Below are positions 11,883-22,920 of a DNA stretch of 64,000 nt, in pieces. The stretch comes from Suillus spraguei (Eukaryota > Basidiomycota > Agaricomycetes > Boletales > Suillaceae). Numbering within the stretch: position 1 is the stretch's first letter; each line of letters begins with the position of its first letter. The stretch covers positions 62,001 to 126,000 of the forward strand of contig JABCPU010000008.1 in the NCBI GenBank assembly GCA_016800925.1. Reading direction: 5' to 3'. A program made the translations under genes and the position numbers. The notes beneath the pieces are model-generated. The model did not search any database. It was not told where the DNA came from and saw nothing but the letters and a program-made list of their open reading frames with translations.

Positions 11883-13551
11883 ATGGCCATAGTGCACGAG
11901 GCCAGAAGGTTCGTCACAATTGCCACAAGGTTTGATGTATAGTTGTCACTTCATACTAACTGTTATCACTTAGCGCGCCTTTCATGCGTCCAAATTGCTG
12001 GCTGCTCCTCCCAAGGACCCTTACCAGGTTCTAGGTGTCAAGAAAGATGCATCTCCTGCGGAAATCAAGAAAACATATTTTTCTGTGGGCATTAGAATCA
12101 TTCAATTGATGCTTGTCACCCTAATCACTAAACTCAATACAGCTCGCCCGAAAGTATCATCCGGATACCAATCCTGACAAAGGAGCGCAGGAAAAGTTTG
12201 TGGAGATACAAGAAGCATACGACGTACGTCATTTACCACTTTGTCATTGATCTATATGTACTGGTGTCTTACATTGTAATACAAGATTTTGAAAGATGAG
12301 AAAAAGAAGGCTGCATACGACAAATATGGTGCTGCGTCACAGCAACCGGGCTTTGATCCTAATGCCTTTGCTCGAAATCCATTTTCAGGAGGTGCAAGCG
12401 GGTTTAGTGGTTTTGGAGACTTCAGCGAGGCATTTGGCGGAAGTTCAGGTCAAGGCGATCTATTCTCGCAGCTGTTCGGCGGTGCCTTCGGGGGTCGAGC
12501 TCGCTCCGGGTTCAGTCAAAGTGCAAGAGGAGCAGACATTGAGGCGCGCACTAACGTCTCGTTTTTGGACGCCTGCAGAGGAACAACTCTAAATTTAAAT
12601 GTCAATGCTTTATCAACATGTTCAACATGTACTGGTACAGGCCTGAGACATGGTGCCAAACGTGTACCTTGCGGGTCATGCAATGGCACTGGTACCAAGA
12701 CTTTCGTGATAGATAGTGGGTTCCAGATGGCAAGCACTTGTGGGACGTGCCTTGGTTCTGGTTCTACCATTCCGCGCGGAAGTCAATGTGTAGATTGTGG
12801 TGGTCAGGGTTATGTGCGAACGAAGAAAAGTATCAAAGTAGATATCCCGCCAGGTCAGGAGTTGGACACATCATTTTCCTTCCGTCAACTAAAAATTGCA
12901 CAGGGGTGGAAGACGGAATGACTATCCGTATCCCGAATGCTGGCGATGCTCCATTATCAGGCAAGGGCAGTCACGGGGACCTGCTTGTCAGGATAAATGT
13001 CGCTCCGTCCAAAGTTTTTCGTAGGCAAGGTGCAAACCTTCATCACGAAGCGCGGATACCCTTGCATACTGCACTCTTAGGTGGCCGAGTTCGTGTGCCC
13101 ACACTCGACGGAAACGTGGACGTCCGTGTACCCAATGGTACTCAACATGGGGAGGAGATGGTTCTAAGAAACCATGGTGTCCCGTCAGTTTTCGGTGGTG
13201 ATAAAGGGGATCTTTTCATTTCTTTCTCCGTACAACTTCCAAGGTGAGTGAAATTGACGTTCGTTGGCGCATACGCGACCTACTTTCTGTAGATCTTTAA
13301 CCAAACGACAACGGGAGATTTTGGAGCAATATGCGGACGACGTTGAGGGTCGGAGTAACAGTTCAAAGCAGGACCCTGTTCCGCCCGCCGGCGCTTCAGG
13401 TAGCGCTCAGTCAAGCAAACAAGATATGAAGGATACCAGTTCAATGGGTGATAACAATGGTACGACTTCATTTTCTCATCCGCCACCGGCTTCCGTGGGT
13501 GGCTGGGTGTCTCGCACATGGAATAGGATACGAGGGCTTACTGGGTCTTGA
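11883..13551 (+). CDS. MDJ1: Mitochondrial DnaJ (type I Hsp40) co-chaperone
   Basis: Six exons (11883-11936, 11974-12084, 12143-12223, 12286-12853, 12904-13243, 13293-13551) give about 470 residues. The N-terminus [20 protein letters not shown] is basic and free of acids after residue 6, like a mitochondrial presequence. A J domain follows ([13 protein letters not shown], with the HPD tripeptide in [12 protein letters not shown]), then a Gly/Phe-rich segment. The zinc domain has four repeats ([32 protein letters not shown]), and the C-terminal substrate domain includes [14 protein letters not shown]. It stimulates matrix Hsp70 (Ssc1) to fold imported proteins. The first intron is only 37 nt if the frame-preserving donor at 11937 is used; the more obvious donor at 11930 breaks the frame. 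Confidence 0.93.
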
Positions 13552-14510
13552 TTTATCCATATTTTGGTCCGTCCTGACGACGTTTTCGTTATCTACTACC
13601 TGTCGCTTCTCAATTCAATCAGCAGACGAACTGAACACTGAGAATCTGGACAAAAGCAGCGGGTCATCGGAGAACGCGGAGGATGAGCACAGGAGGAGGG
13701 CTACGGCTTAGAGAAGATCCATAGAAGCATAGTGAACTACACACTTTAATGGGATAATTTTTCCTGCGACCATACGATGTTTGCGTGGGGCAAGCCCTGT
13801 GAAAAGAGAGTAACTTAGTGTTTGCCCTAAAACTGCATGGAGGCCGTAAATGTACCTAATACTAATTTTGTCTAAACGTGTTTGTGGCTGTAGTAGGCAG
13901 GTGCCGCGGTGCCAACATTCACCATTAATCGAGCTTTCAGTTAATGTAAGTACTTAATGGTAACTTCTCGATCCGTCTCTTCTGTCCCTTGCTAGAACTT
14001 CGAATCTGAAGAGAATTAACCTAGCGCGCGGCGATCTCAACCACTGGATCTTCTTGCAAGGGACTTTTGCATCCAAAGTTTAGATGCCATCAAGGCATGC
14101 GCAACGAGGTGACTTGATTGACTCCCCCGCACCAGGCAATATTCATCTTTTGCCAGATTCAACCCTATCTACTGCAGTAATACATGCTGTCAAAGGCCCC
14201 TTCTCTTCTTTGTTGCGGGCTAGATCCTTACTACAAAGGCTTCACAATGCGGTCAATTTTAATATCATCATCGGTAAAGCCTAATGCTAGCGAACATTGA
14301 CCGCTCTGTTTGCGGACCGCAAGTCAAAGGGTCACAAGAGGATGATTCCAAGGCCAAAGAAGCTCTTTTTTTTCGAAGTCTGGTCATGCCAGATCTCATC
14401 GAAGCCACATCAAACCGAAGGGTCTTTGTATAAAATGGCAGCAAAGACGAAGAGGACGTTAACCTTGTAGCAGGTTTTCTTATTGTGCTCTCTCTTATTG
14501 CAAGTTCCAT
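13552..14510. other. Intergenic spacer
   Basis: About 0.96 kb between Mdj1 and the MFS transporter, with only short frames and no convincing gene. Both flanking genes are on the plus strand, so it holds a 3' region and a promoter. Confidence 0.5.
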
Positions 14511-16986
14511 ATGTCTTTAGAGAACGCAACTCACTCCACCCCCGCTCATCCTCCTTCATGCTCGTCGTGCTCGGATAATGTGTCTGCGTCATCAGACAAA
14601 GCACACACCAGCGAATGTGCCTCTCTTGATTCTCGTGACGAGATCCAGAAGGCCCCGAAACACTCAGTGTCTCGACTGCTTTCCGTACATATCGGGTAAT
14701 GTTTCATGCTGCTTGAATTGCTGTTAGCTCATCAGTATGTGATCGAACCTCAGGGCCGCGATGACACTTTTTCTTGCTACAACAGATTCTGTATGTATTC
14801 CCTTCTTAAATTCGAGTGCCAGACATTAAGCAAACATACAGACTATTGTATCAACATCTCTACCGACAATCGTCAGCGAACTCGGGGCTTCTCAGAGCCA
14901 ATACACTTGGGTTGGGATTGCGTATATGCTGACACAAACGGCTGGCCAACCCCTGTACGGAAGACTGTCCGATTTGGTAGGGCGAAAGGTGTGTTCTTTT
15001 TCAAGCTTGAAGTAGGCCGAGTGGATTTACATCTCGCTATATTACTAGAACGTTTTGTATGTCAGCATGCTGATTTTCGCCCTCGGATCCTTGCTGTGCG
15101 GGGCTGCAAAGGTTGTTTGACTTTATTATTCTGCATTTGATCTCCTGATCTTTATCTACCCAGAGTATGATGTCCCTGATAATTTTCCGCGGATTGGCCG
15201 GTCTCGGTGGCGGTGGTATTGTCAGTTCCGTTTGGGTTATTACATCAGAAATTGTCGAACCACAAAATAGAGCAAAGTGGTCTCAGGCCCTTAGTATTAC
15301 TTGGAGCTGTTCTGCGGTTGCAGGCCCAATACTCGGAGGATTATTCAGCAGTAAGTGTTGCAACTAATCTTAGATCCAAATCTCATTTTACCTCCGCAGC
15401 TGGCTTCTCTACGACAATTACCTGGAGATGGGCTTGTATGTCATCCGTCACCTTTCTATGCTCCAATCTCAAAATTTTGGTTACTAGTTTACATGAATTT
15501 GCCTGTATGCATCTTCGCATTCTTGCTGCTTTCAGTGTCACTGCGGAATGTCACGCTCGGCCACTCTAAGGACGCGTCATGGAAAAACTTCATTAAAAAG
15601 TTTGATTTTATCGGACTGTACGACATGGTTTTTCTTTCTCGTGCCTTGCTCATATCACATTATACAGTCTTCTCTTCATGCTGGGTACCAGTTTCTTGGT
15701 TATTGGGTTCAGCTTGGCTATGAGTAATGGATGTAAGTCCTGTTGTTATTCAACGCAAATATTTTACTCATCATCGTGCAGGGAAATCGCCATCAACTCT
15801 CCTGCTGGTCATTCTTGGCCCTGTGATACTAGCATGTGGTGGCTTCTATGAAGTGCACACCACACGCGAGGCATTGTTCCCGCCTGCCGCATTCAAAAGT
15901 CTCACCGTTGGTAAGAAGAAGCTTGTTCGCGTGGAAGGCCGTTCGACATCTCATATGAATCATCCAGTGATCATTCTAGCTGTCACATTCCTTCACAACT
16001 TCGCATTCACCTCAGGCACTTTTTACCTTGCACTCTACTTCCAAGTAAGGTCGTCCCATGCCTTGTGAGTGGATCTAATTCTGACTTCATGATTCGCATA
16101 GGCTGTGAATGGTATGACTCCACTGCAAGCTGGCATACAGATGCTGCCATATTCACTCGGGTCATCATTGGCTTCAGTGCCAGTCGCCTGGTTTATCACA
16201 TTCTGCGAGAAGCGTAAAAACGACACCCGCGGACAAAAATGGATGATCGTCGGTGGCCTACTGATCTCTATGTTAGGTTTCAGTGAGGTCAAACATACAT
16301 GTATCGAAAGCGGTTGCTGAGGTTGTGTGACAGGTCTCTTGGTAACACTCAAGGATGCCTCCTCGCACTTCGCGCAAATTTGTTTCCCCCTTATCTCCGG
16401 TATTGGAATCGGGTTCCTCTTCCACGCCCCTTATCAGGTCTTTGTGAAGGCATTGCATCCTTCTGAGCTCGCTACGGGGACTAGTGCATTCTTCCTGGTA
16501 AGATTTACAGGAGCTACCATTGGTCTAGTAAGTCCATTCGCCCCGTTCGTGGGTCATGAACTTACATATCTTCAAGGCGGTTTCTGGGATGGTCTTTGAT
16601 GGACGATTATCTCACGCTTTACCTATTGGTTACCAAATTCAGGGATCATCTTCCATCAATTGGAGATTACTGAGTCTTATCGAGCCGCTCTCGTTGAGAA
16701 ATGAGGTCTTGGGCGCTGTGGCTCTGGCAATTCAGGTGGGCTCCAAGGTCATGCAGCTCCACTCACTCTTGGCTAATGATAACATAGAGTGTTTGGATCG
16801 TTTCCGCTCCTCTGTTAGGTCTTGCTCTGCTGGTATGTGATCTCCTCCAAGTGATGATATGACTTCATTAATCTGCATAATCAGATCTCGCTATTTGTGA
16901 AGTGCTTTTCGGTAGGGACCACGAACCATGATGACGAAAAGGCTTTACACCGAAAGTCATGTATCGGCTCGCCTAATGAAGTTTAG
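14511..16986 (+). CDS. Major facilitator superfamily drug/toxin efflux transporter (DHA2 type)
   Basis: About fifteen exons separated by 48-65 nt introns give roughly 580 residues. After a Ser-rich cytosolic N-terminus (14511-14695), the first helix contains MTLFLATTDSTIVSTSLPTI, the motif-D1-like signature of the 14-helix drug:H+ antiporter group. It is followed by the loop motif GRLSDLVGRK (MFS motif A), GLAGLGGGGIVSSVWVITSE and SAVAGPILGGLFS (motif C, typical of antiporters), WRWAFYMNLPV, then later helices including GIGIGFLFHAPYQV. It probably sits in the plasma membrane and exports small toxic or secondary metabolites in exchange for protons; the substrate is unknown. All splice joins preserve frame, so the gene looks intact. 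No biosynthetic genes are next to it, so it is unlikely to belong to a metabolite cluster in this window. Confidence 0.9.
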
Positions 16987-18949
16987 AGGATCAAAATCCC
17001 TATTCTTATTGTACATATGAAACATGCTAGACGAACTTGTACATATACGTAAGGACGCTAGTCAGCACTGGGGAGTCAGTAGTGTACATCTTTAGCTTTA
17101 CCAAGGGTTTACTCATAGGGTTTACGCATAGGGTTTTCACGTAGGGTTTACACATTTCTGATGTAACGTAGTAGATCAAAACCATGTATCTGGGGACTTT
17201 TATGACAGTAAATAGACTCATACGTAGTCAAAATTAGGTTTGGGGTGACATCTTCATGACCTTTTGATGCTGAGCACACAGTTTAAAAAATGAACATGCG
17301 GCATGGACACGATTTACTATTCCTTTATGTCGATTCAAGTTATTCAGATGGGCTGGCATGGGCAGTACTGGATCTGGAAAAAGAATTCAAACGGATATAT
17401 TTTACAACTGAACAATTATGCTGGCAACTTCTCTCGTCTACAGCGAGATATAGACGAGATATAGTGGTCGCGCGGAAGACATCAGTGTACCTCGTGGATT
17501 ACCACAAAATTAACACATGTTCTCCAACGTCTAAGTGTGATACGGTGCAGTGGCTGCGCGTAAAACCCGCGGTCACACTGGCAGGGATGTAAGTCCTAAT
17601 TAACGGACCTCGACAGTGATATTTACGACACAAGATATACTGGGGCGTAATTCACAGACTTCAAAACGGAGTTTCGGATTGGCTAACCGTACCAATACCC
17701 CAGAGCTTAATCGAAATGGATAGGGTATTGATACGAACGTTGGCTCCTAGAACAAATGGGCCTTATTCGCGCAAACAATGCAGGGTCGTCCCCTGATGTG
17801 AAAGAGAAATAGTGTCGGTGCGTTTCAGATCGTTGCCGACGGTGATATAGTGTTAGTCGAATTGATTTCATGTCGATGAGCTGTGCAATGAATTGCTTCC
17901 TCGACAGTATTAACCCGCGGCATGACGGCACACATAAGTCACTCAACTAAAGAAATCAGACGATGAGCCTCTAGTGTTTCAACAGAAAAGTTAAGTATAA
18001 CCAACTCGAAAATCAATTCACACAAAAGGAGCATCAATGCCCACAGCCTCCAGGGACTTCCTCGGGGAATCGAGCGGGCATGAACCATGCAAATATTCCA
18101 GATACATACATTTTGTTCCTTGTCAAGTCCATGATTTTTCTCGCCGTATATGCCAGATTGATCGTATACATAATGCAAAACCAAGATGTCGGTATAACAT
18201 TGGTTTATTTAAACACGATCATTACTGTGTGATGTCCATGCAGGACGCGATTATAGGGGTATTGTGTGGTGTTCGTGTAACTCAGCGTCACCATGATGGC
18301 CTGGACTGGAATTTCCCCCGCGGATTTATTTGCAGAGGTGATCGAGAGTGGTGTCGCGACTGTCGATAGGAAGTGAATAGCACTGGCATAACTCGAAGAT
18401 TAAATGCCGGACACTGGAATTAATGTGCTAGGAGCCATGCCTTGCAGACTTCAAGTTGAAGGCTCGCGAAAGTCACAATATTCTGGGCACTTGATCCGAC
18501 TTTCGCTAAAGAACAAGGTCGACATGTCTGACATCCGCCGAGAGTCAGGGCCTCTAATGATCGGGCCCGTGATCAACATAGCTCATGTCACATGCACTCG
18601 TTGAATTTGTGGGGTATTATAAATTTTCATTTTCATAATTAAATAAATGTGCTAATCTCCGCAAGAGTTCGGGGTCCGACCACTCGCAAAATTAACTCCT
18701 TGACTCAAATGGAAATTCATATAACTACTCGCTCAGCTTGTAAGGTCAGCCTTTATGTGTCACCCACAACACCAAGAGACTCTGGATTTAAATTTTTATA
18801 CCATCTATGGTCCGCAGAATGATATCCAAGAACACATCATTCGACTTTGGATGGGGATTGTTATGTACAGTATGATTAGTCAGAGGAGCCGCTACCGCTG
18901 GCGATGGGAGTTCGTTATTGCGCCACGAGGCCTCTATCTCTACTCACTA
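16987..18949. other. Gene-poor region
   Basis: About 2 kb without a recognised gene apart from the minisatellite at 17103-17153. A plus-strand frame with a true ATG at 17290 runs to 17592 (100 aa) and another at 18037-18369, but neither shows a domain, signal peptide or splice pattern that would support it. Likely a decayed or regulatory stretch. Confidence 0.45.
17103..17153. repeat. Four-unit minisatellite with telomere-like core
   Basis: Four tandem degenerate units of about 13-14 bp, each containing AGGGTTT followed by AC or TCAC (unit form ATAGGGTTTACGC). The core resembles the fungal telomere repeat TTAGGG read in phase, but the unit length and variation argue for a local minisatellite rather than true telomeric sequence. 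Confidence 0.7.
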
Positions 18950-19684
18950 GCCGTACTTGAATAATCACACGTGCCCTATTGAAGATATCTTTGCTGCAGA
19001 TTCCGATTTCTTCCTTGACTTGCAGTCGGGCACAATATCATTGTCAGTGCTTCCACCCTATCGCGCAATTTCAAAGGAAGCTAATCCTTCGAAAACTTGA
19101 GGCTTCTCAATATTGTGAGGCCCGAACGAGAGGATTTCAAAGCGAGTCTTCGCGACAATTTCGTCAGCTCAGAATTTTGATGAAACGACTGGACATACGT
19201 ACACTACTATGGACAAGCACCGAGGGGACATCGCGCACAAGTGGTTGATTCAAGGCTTCTTTGATTCAAAGGATTTTACTGCGGAAGATGTAGCAACCTT
19301 CTGCGTCCGCTGATCTGACTCGAGTGCGTGATTTATTTTTTTCTAGCTTCCCCAGAGATCGTTCCATTGTTGTTTTTGATAATTGCAGGAAGCATAATGA
19401 AGACCTTATTAAAAGTGCCGGTTCATTGTTGTGGCTATGCCTCCCCTCGTAAAACTGACATTGGATAGATTGTCTGATATTCTACCTGCCTCCGTGCTCG
19501 CCTCATTCGAGGAGTAGTTCGGTCCCTTCAATGGCTGTAAGTTATGTGGTATCTCTGCAATGGTTGACAATCAAAGCTTATCTTCGATATCACAGTCATC
19601 AGCTACGTCAACCCGAAGATCCGGTTGAAGCTCTTGAAGCAACAATTTGTGTTACAGAAAGAGAAGGCATCGAATCGTTTGTAA
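18950..19684 (+). pseudogene. Decayed multi-exon gene of unknown family
   Basis: Several protein-like segments in different frames follow each other: one from about 18965 (EDIFAADSDFFLDLQSGTIS), one near 19090 (RPEREDFKASLRDNFVSSE), one near 19165 (MDKHRGDIAHKWLIQGFFD), and one starting with an ATG at 19437 (LVKLTLDRLSDILPASVLAS). The last has an in-frame TAG after FEE. Beyond a plausible 60-nt intron it continues as ISYVNPKIRLKLLKQQFVLQ and ends at a TAA at 19682. Frame changes plus the internal stop indicate loss of function, although unrecognised introns could explain some shifts. I do not recognise the family. The MITE begins 129 bp downstream. Confidence 0.4.
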
Positions 19685-19812
19685 TTGTATAAGTTTGAAT
19701 GGGTGTGAATGGATGCTGCTTCAATTGAATGTCCGAGAAGTGGTAACGTGAGAAATTTTGTCCGCATGTACCTGAGAACTAGTTCCTAGAAGAAATAAAT
19801 ATACTGAAATGA

Positions 19813-19847
19813 TTACGCTCGTTTCGTGACGGTCCACTATTTCGTGA
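19813..19847 (+). repeat. Left terminal inverted repeat of the MITE
   Basis: A 35-bp sequence identical to the reverse complement of 20348-20382, with internal TTTCGTGA direct repeats. Just inside it, ATAGTAATGGACAGTCAC can pair imperfectly with GTGACGGTCCACTAT in the repeat, giving a subterminal hairpin. Confidence 0.9.
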
Positions 19848-20347
19848 GTCACATAGTAATGGACAGTCACACTTGCCGAATTTACAACTCGACAGTAATT
19901 GATTGCGATGCTATACTAGTTAGTGGTAAACCTGCCAGCTATAGTATGTATGGAGAAATACAGAGCTGAATGCAAATCATTACTGGTAAAATATTGCTGA
20001 GGGAATGTATGAGGTAGATATTTATTATTGATACATCGAAGGATTGTCTTGCCGGATGAGTGTGTTGAGCGAAAAAATATGGTCACTGGATGTCGTCATA
20101 GTCAGGATCAGTAGACACCAATAGCTTGCCTCGGCGACGCCCCACGAACCCAGTTAAATGCCCAGCGCTCACCTGTTCAATGAAACGCGCTGTTAAATTT
20201 AATATCCGACGTCGGCAGCCACGGCATGTGACACTGAATCGCAATGGTTTTATTTTGTTTCACTTGGAATATGTTAGTATAATATGTAGAACACACCCAG
20301 TGAAGTAGCTAAGTAATTGCTTTAAAATTGAGTGCTGTAGACAAAAA

Positions 20348-20382
20348 TCACGAAATAGTGGACCGTCACGAAACGAGCGTAA
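20348..20382 (-). repeat. Right terminal inverted repeat of the MITE
   Basis: Exact reverse complement of the left 35-bp repeat. The flanking sequence diverges immediately (CGG follows on the right, GA precedes on the left). Confidence 0.9.
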
Positions 20383-21435
20383 CGGATAGTAAGTACAGTT
20401 AGCGGAAACAGCGGCACGTTTGAACTCCGATGAACTGATGCCAGAATTGGTACTCCGCTCACTGAGCATTCATCTGACCGTCGTGATTGCATCGTTGATA
20501 ACAACAGCAACTCTGTTCTACTCTCGCTATAAAAATACGGAGGAGGTTAGGATTAGTATAGAGGACCTGTGGAAAAAAGTAAAACTTTTTTTACCTGGGT
20601 GTACTTCCCTTGATTGTTTATGCGGAAACAAGGGTTTGCCAACCAATTCTTGCAATTAACCCCACATTCGGCCATTATTTATCATCGTCTCAACTACTGG
20701 CCCGTATTCAAGCGATGCAATCTTCGCTTGATCATTGTCCAAAACTTCGAGCGCAAAATTCAGACAGAGATAGTACACCGTGGGAAGTCGTCAAACTGGG
20801 AGACGATGATGGTACCTCGCCAGTAGCGCTCGGGGTTGCCCATGACAGCTGGATAGAGGTAGTGGGCAAGGGTACATACAGGACCTAGGCCTGCCAGTGA
20901 GGCTACGAATTCGGGTCTATGGACTGATCACTGTCATGTTCTTCTTCAAGGTAATTCAGGCTTCAATTTATCAAGCTCTTCCTCGCAATCTTCTTCTATC
21001 AGTTTTTTTTCCTGACCAATCAGCCTTGGATGACTGCCCGACTTTCTTTCCGTCACCAATTATAGAGGGTGTAGGCGATTATGGAAACTCTAGCAGTTCA
21101 TCAAGGACGCTCTCGTCAAATGGGCGCGGCTGCCACATTACACGGTCTTGCTGGGATCTTGAATTTTTCTGAACCGGGGCAAGTTTCTTTTTGCCATAGC
21201 AAATAGGTGGGTGTGGCACGTAGTATCAAGGCTATGTACAACTTGGCGCCCGAACAATGTGAGTCGGGGGAAACGTATTTCCTTTTTTGGTTAGATTTAC
21301 AGTAAATGGTCGTGTGCGGCTCGCAGCCAAGGCTTGTGCCCTTCAAGTGCTGAGTACTGAGTGCTGAATCCCCTTCGCATCTCCTTCGTATCTTTCTCTC
21401 GACTTAGACGGACAATCAAGCAATCCTAATACACT
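20383..21435. other. Spacer between MITE and choline kinase gene
   Basis: About 1 kb. A plus-strand frame at 20420-20659 has a hydrophobic N-terminal half and no recognisable domain. The final 100 bp upstream of the choline kinase ATG is pyrimidine-rich, as in fungal promoters. Confidence 0.4.
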
Positions 21436-22920
21436 ATGTGTGAGGCAACTAGCATGATTACAGACAGCGCCGCTGTTTCTCCCTCTCCTCGGCCAATCGT
21501 GTCATCTTCGTCTTTGCGCAGTTTAGTGCTCAGTCCTTCGAAATCTTCGAGTGTATCCTTATCTCAACCAAAGATCACTATTGATGTTGAGTTTGTTGAT
21601 GGTTTAACAAATGCTAAGGCCAAATTACATGCCAGGTATACTCTTATCATCCTTTTGGCAAGATTTGCTGTTAAAATTGCATTTTGAACTTACTTTACGT
21701 CTTTTCATACAGATCTTATAAGTCAGTTGACTTTGCAAGAAACCTTCTTGCCATTTTGGTGGCTCTGCGGGTCCCTGGTTGGCACAAGACGCAGGTAACC
21801 CCCGAGTTACTCTCCATCCGCAAAGTCTCTGGTGCTCTCACCAATGCCATCTTTTTTGTCTCTTGCCCTACCATTGCTCTCGTTCCTACGCTCTTGTTGC
21901 GTATCTATGGCACATCATCCGGCTCTCTCATCTCTCGCTCTCACGAGCTGCGAATACTTCACATTCTCTCATCTCGATACCATTTTGGTCCTCGTGTATA
22001 TGGTACATTTACAAACGGTCGTGTTGAAGAGTACTTCGAGTCTGCCACGCTAGTTTCATCAGACCTTCGTGACAAGAAGACCAGCCAATGGGTAGCTTTG
22101 CGCATGGCTGAACTCCATTCTGTGGATCTTAGTGTTGTAGAGGGTCCACTCACCGTCAGTGCTCTTGAAGGGAAGAGTTGGGAGATCGGGGTCAAGAAAC
22201 ATGTGAAAGCGTGGATGCCAGCTGCACGAGAGGTTTTGGCTCTCCACTGTGTATCTGAGGACATTCGTCAAACACTTAACATCGACCACTTCTATGAACT
22301 TTGGATGCGTTACTTACGCTGGGTCTCTCACGTCGAAAAGGTAGAGGGGGCAGGTCGACGTGTCTTCGCCCACAATGATACGCAGTATGGCAACATACTG
22401 AAGTTAACTAGCCCACTTCGTCATGATGCTCCCGAGCACCACCAGGTAAGCAACAGTTATTCTGGGGCAGAGGACCTTACCAAGTCATGGTGTGTAGATT
22501 GTCGTGGTCGATTTTGAATACGCATCGCCTAACCCAGTCGCTTTCGACATTGCTAATCACTTCAACGAGTGGACAGCTGACTATCATTCATCAACACCGC
22601 ATCTTCTCGATCCAAGCTGGTATCCGACAATGGAACAACGTCAGGTTTTCTATCGGGCATATCTTGCACACTCACGTGCCACTGACACATGCACTTCCTC
22701 GGTTCCGGCGCTGCACTTAGAAGCAGAAGTTTCTCAGTTGGAACGTCAAGTGCGTATTTGGAGTCCTGCCTCACACGGGATGTGGACCGTGTGGGGTATC
22801 GTACAAGCGCAGGACAACCTAGAAAGCGGAGAATTGGAACCAGAATTTGACTACTTAGCTTACGCGACATGTCGCATGGAAGGCTTCATTAAAGAGCTAT
22901 CCGAACTTGGTGTTCAGTAG
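21436..22920 (+). CDS. Choline/ethanolamine kinase
   Basis: Three exons (21436-21635, 21713-22445, 22498-22920) give 451 residues. The first exon is a Ser-rich leader. The kinase fold shows the nucleotide-binding region (KVSGALTNAIFFVS), the catalytic Brenner motif RRVFAHNDTQYGNIL, and the choline-kinase signature VVDFEYASPNPVAFDIANHF with the metal-binding Asp, built across the second intron. The C-terminal region retains the Trp-rich helices of the family. The enzyme phosphorylates choline and/or ethanolamine with ATP, the first step of the Kennedy pathway to phosphatidylcholine and phosphatidylethanolamine, in the cytosol. The sequence alone does not decide between choline and ethanolamine preference. 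Frame is preserved over both introns and all catalytic residues are present. Confidence 0.93.

Larger units (their letters stand above)
19813..20382. mobile_element. Non-autonomous inverted-repeat element (MITE), Tc1/mariner-like
   Basis: A perfect 35-bp inverted repeat bounds a 570-bp segment. The left end starts TTACGCTCGTTTCGTGACGG at 19813-19847 and its exact reverse complement is at 20348-20382. Identity stops outside these ends. Each end contains two direct copies of TTTCGTGA separated by ten bases, as expected of transposase-binding sites. Both outer edges carry TA (TTA at the left, TAA at the right), fitting a TA target duplication of Tc1/mariner elements, although the edge bases are part of the repeat so the duplication is not proven. 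The interior has no transposase frame; the longest frames are about 60 codons. It is therefore likely mobilised in trans by a related element elsewhere in the genome. Confidence 0.8.

Noticed and set aside
13448..13711. 87-codon plus frame over the Mdj1 stop
   Set aside because: It overlaps the last Mdj1 exon out of frame and extends into its 3' region; no homology is evident.
14511..22920. Secondary-metabolite cluster around the MFS transporter
   Set aside because: No polyketide synthase, NRPS, terpene cyclase, P450 or pathway regulator was found near it; the neighbours are Mdj1 and choline kinase.
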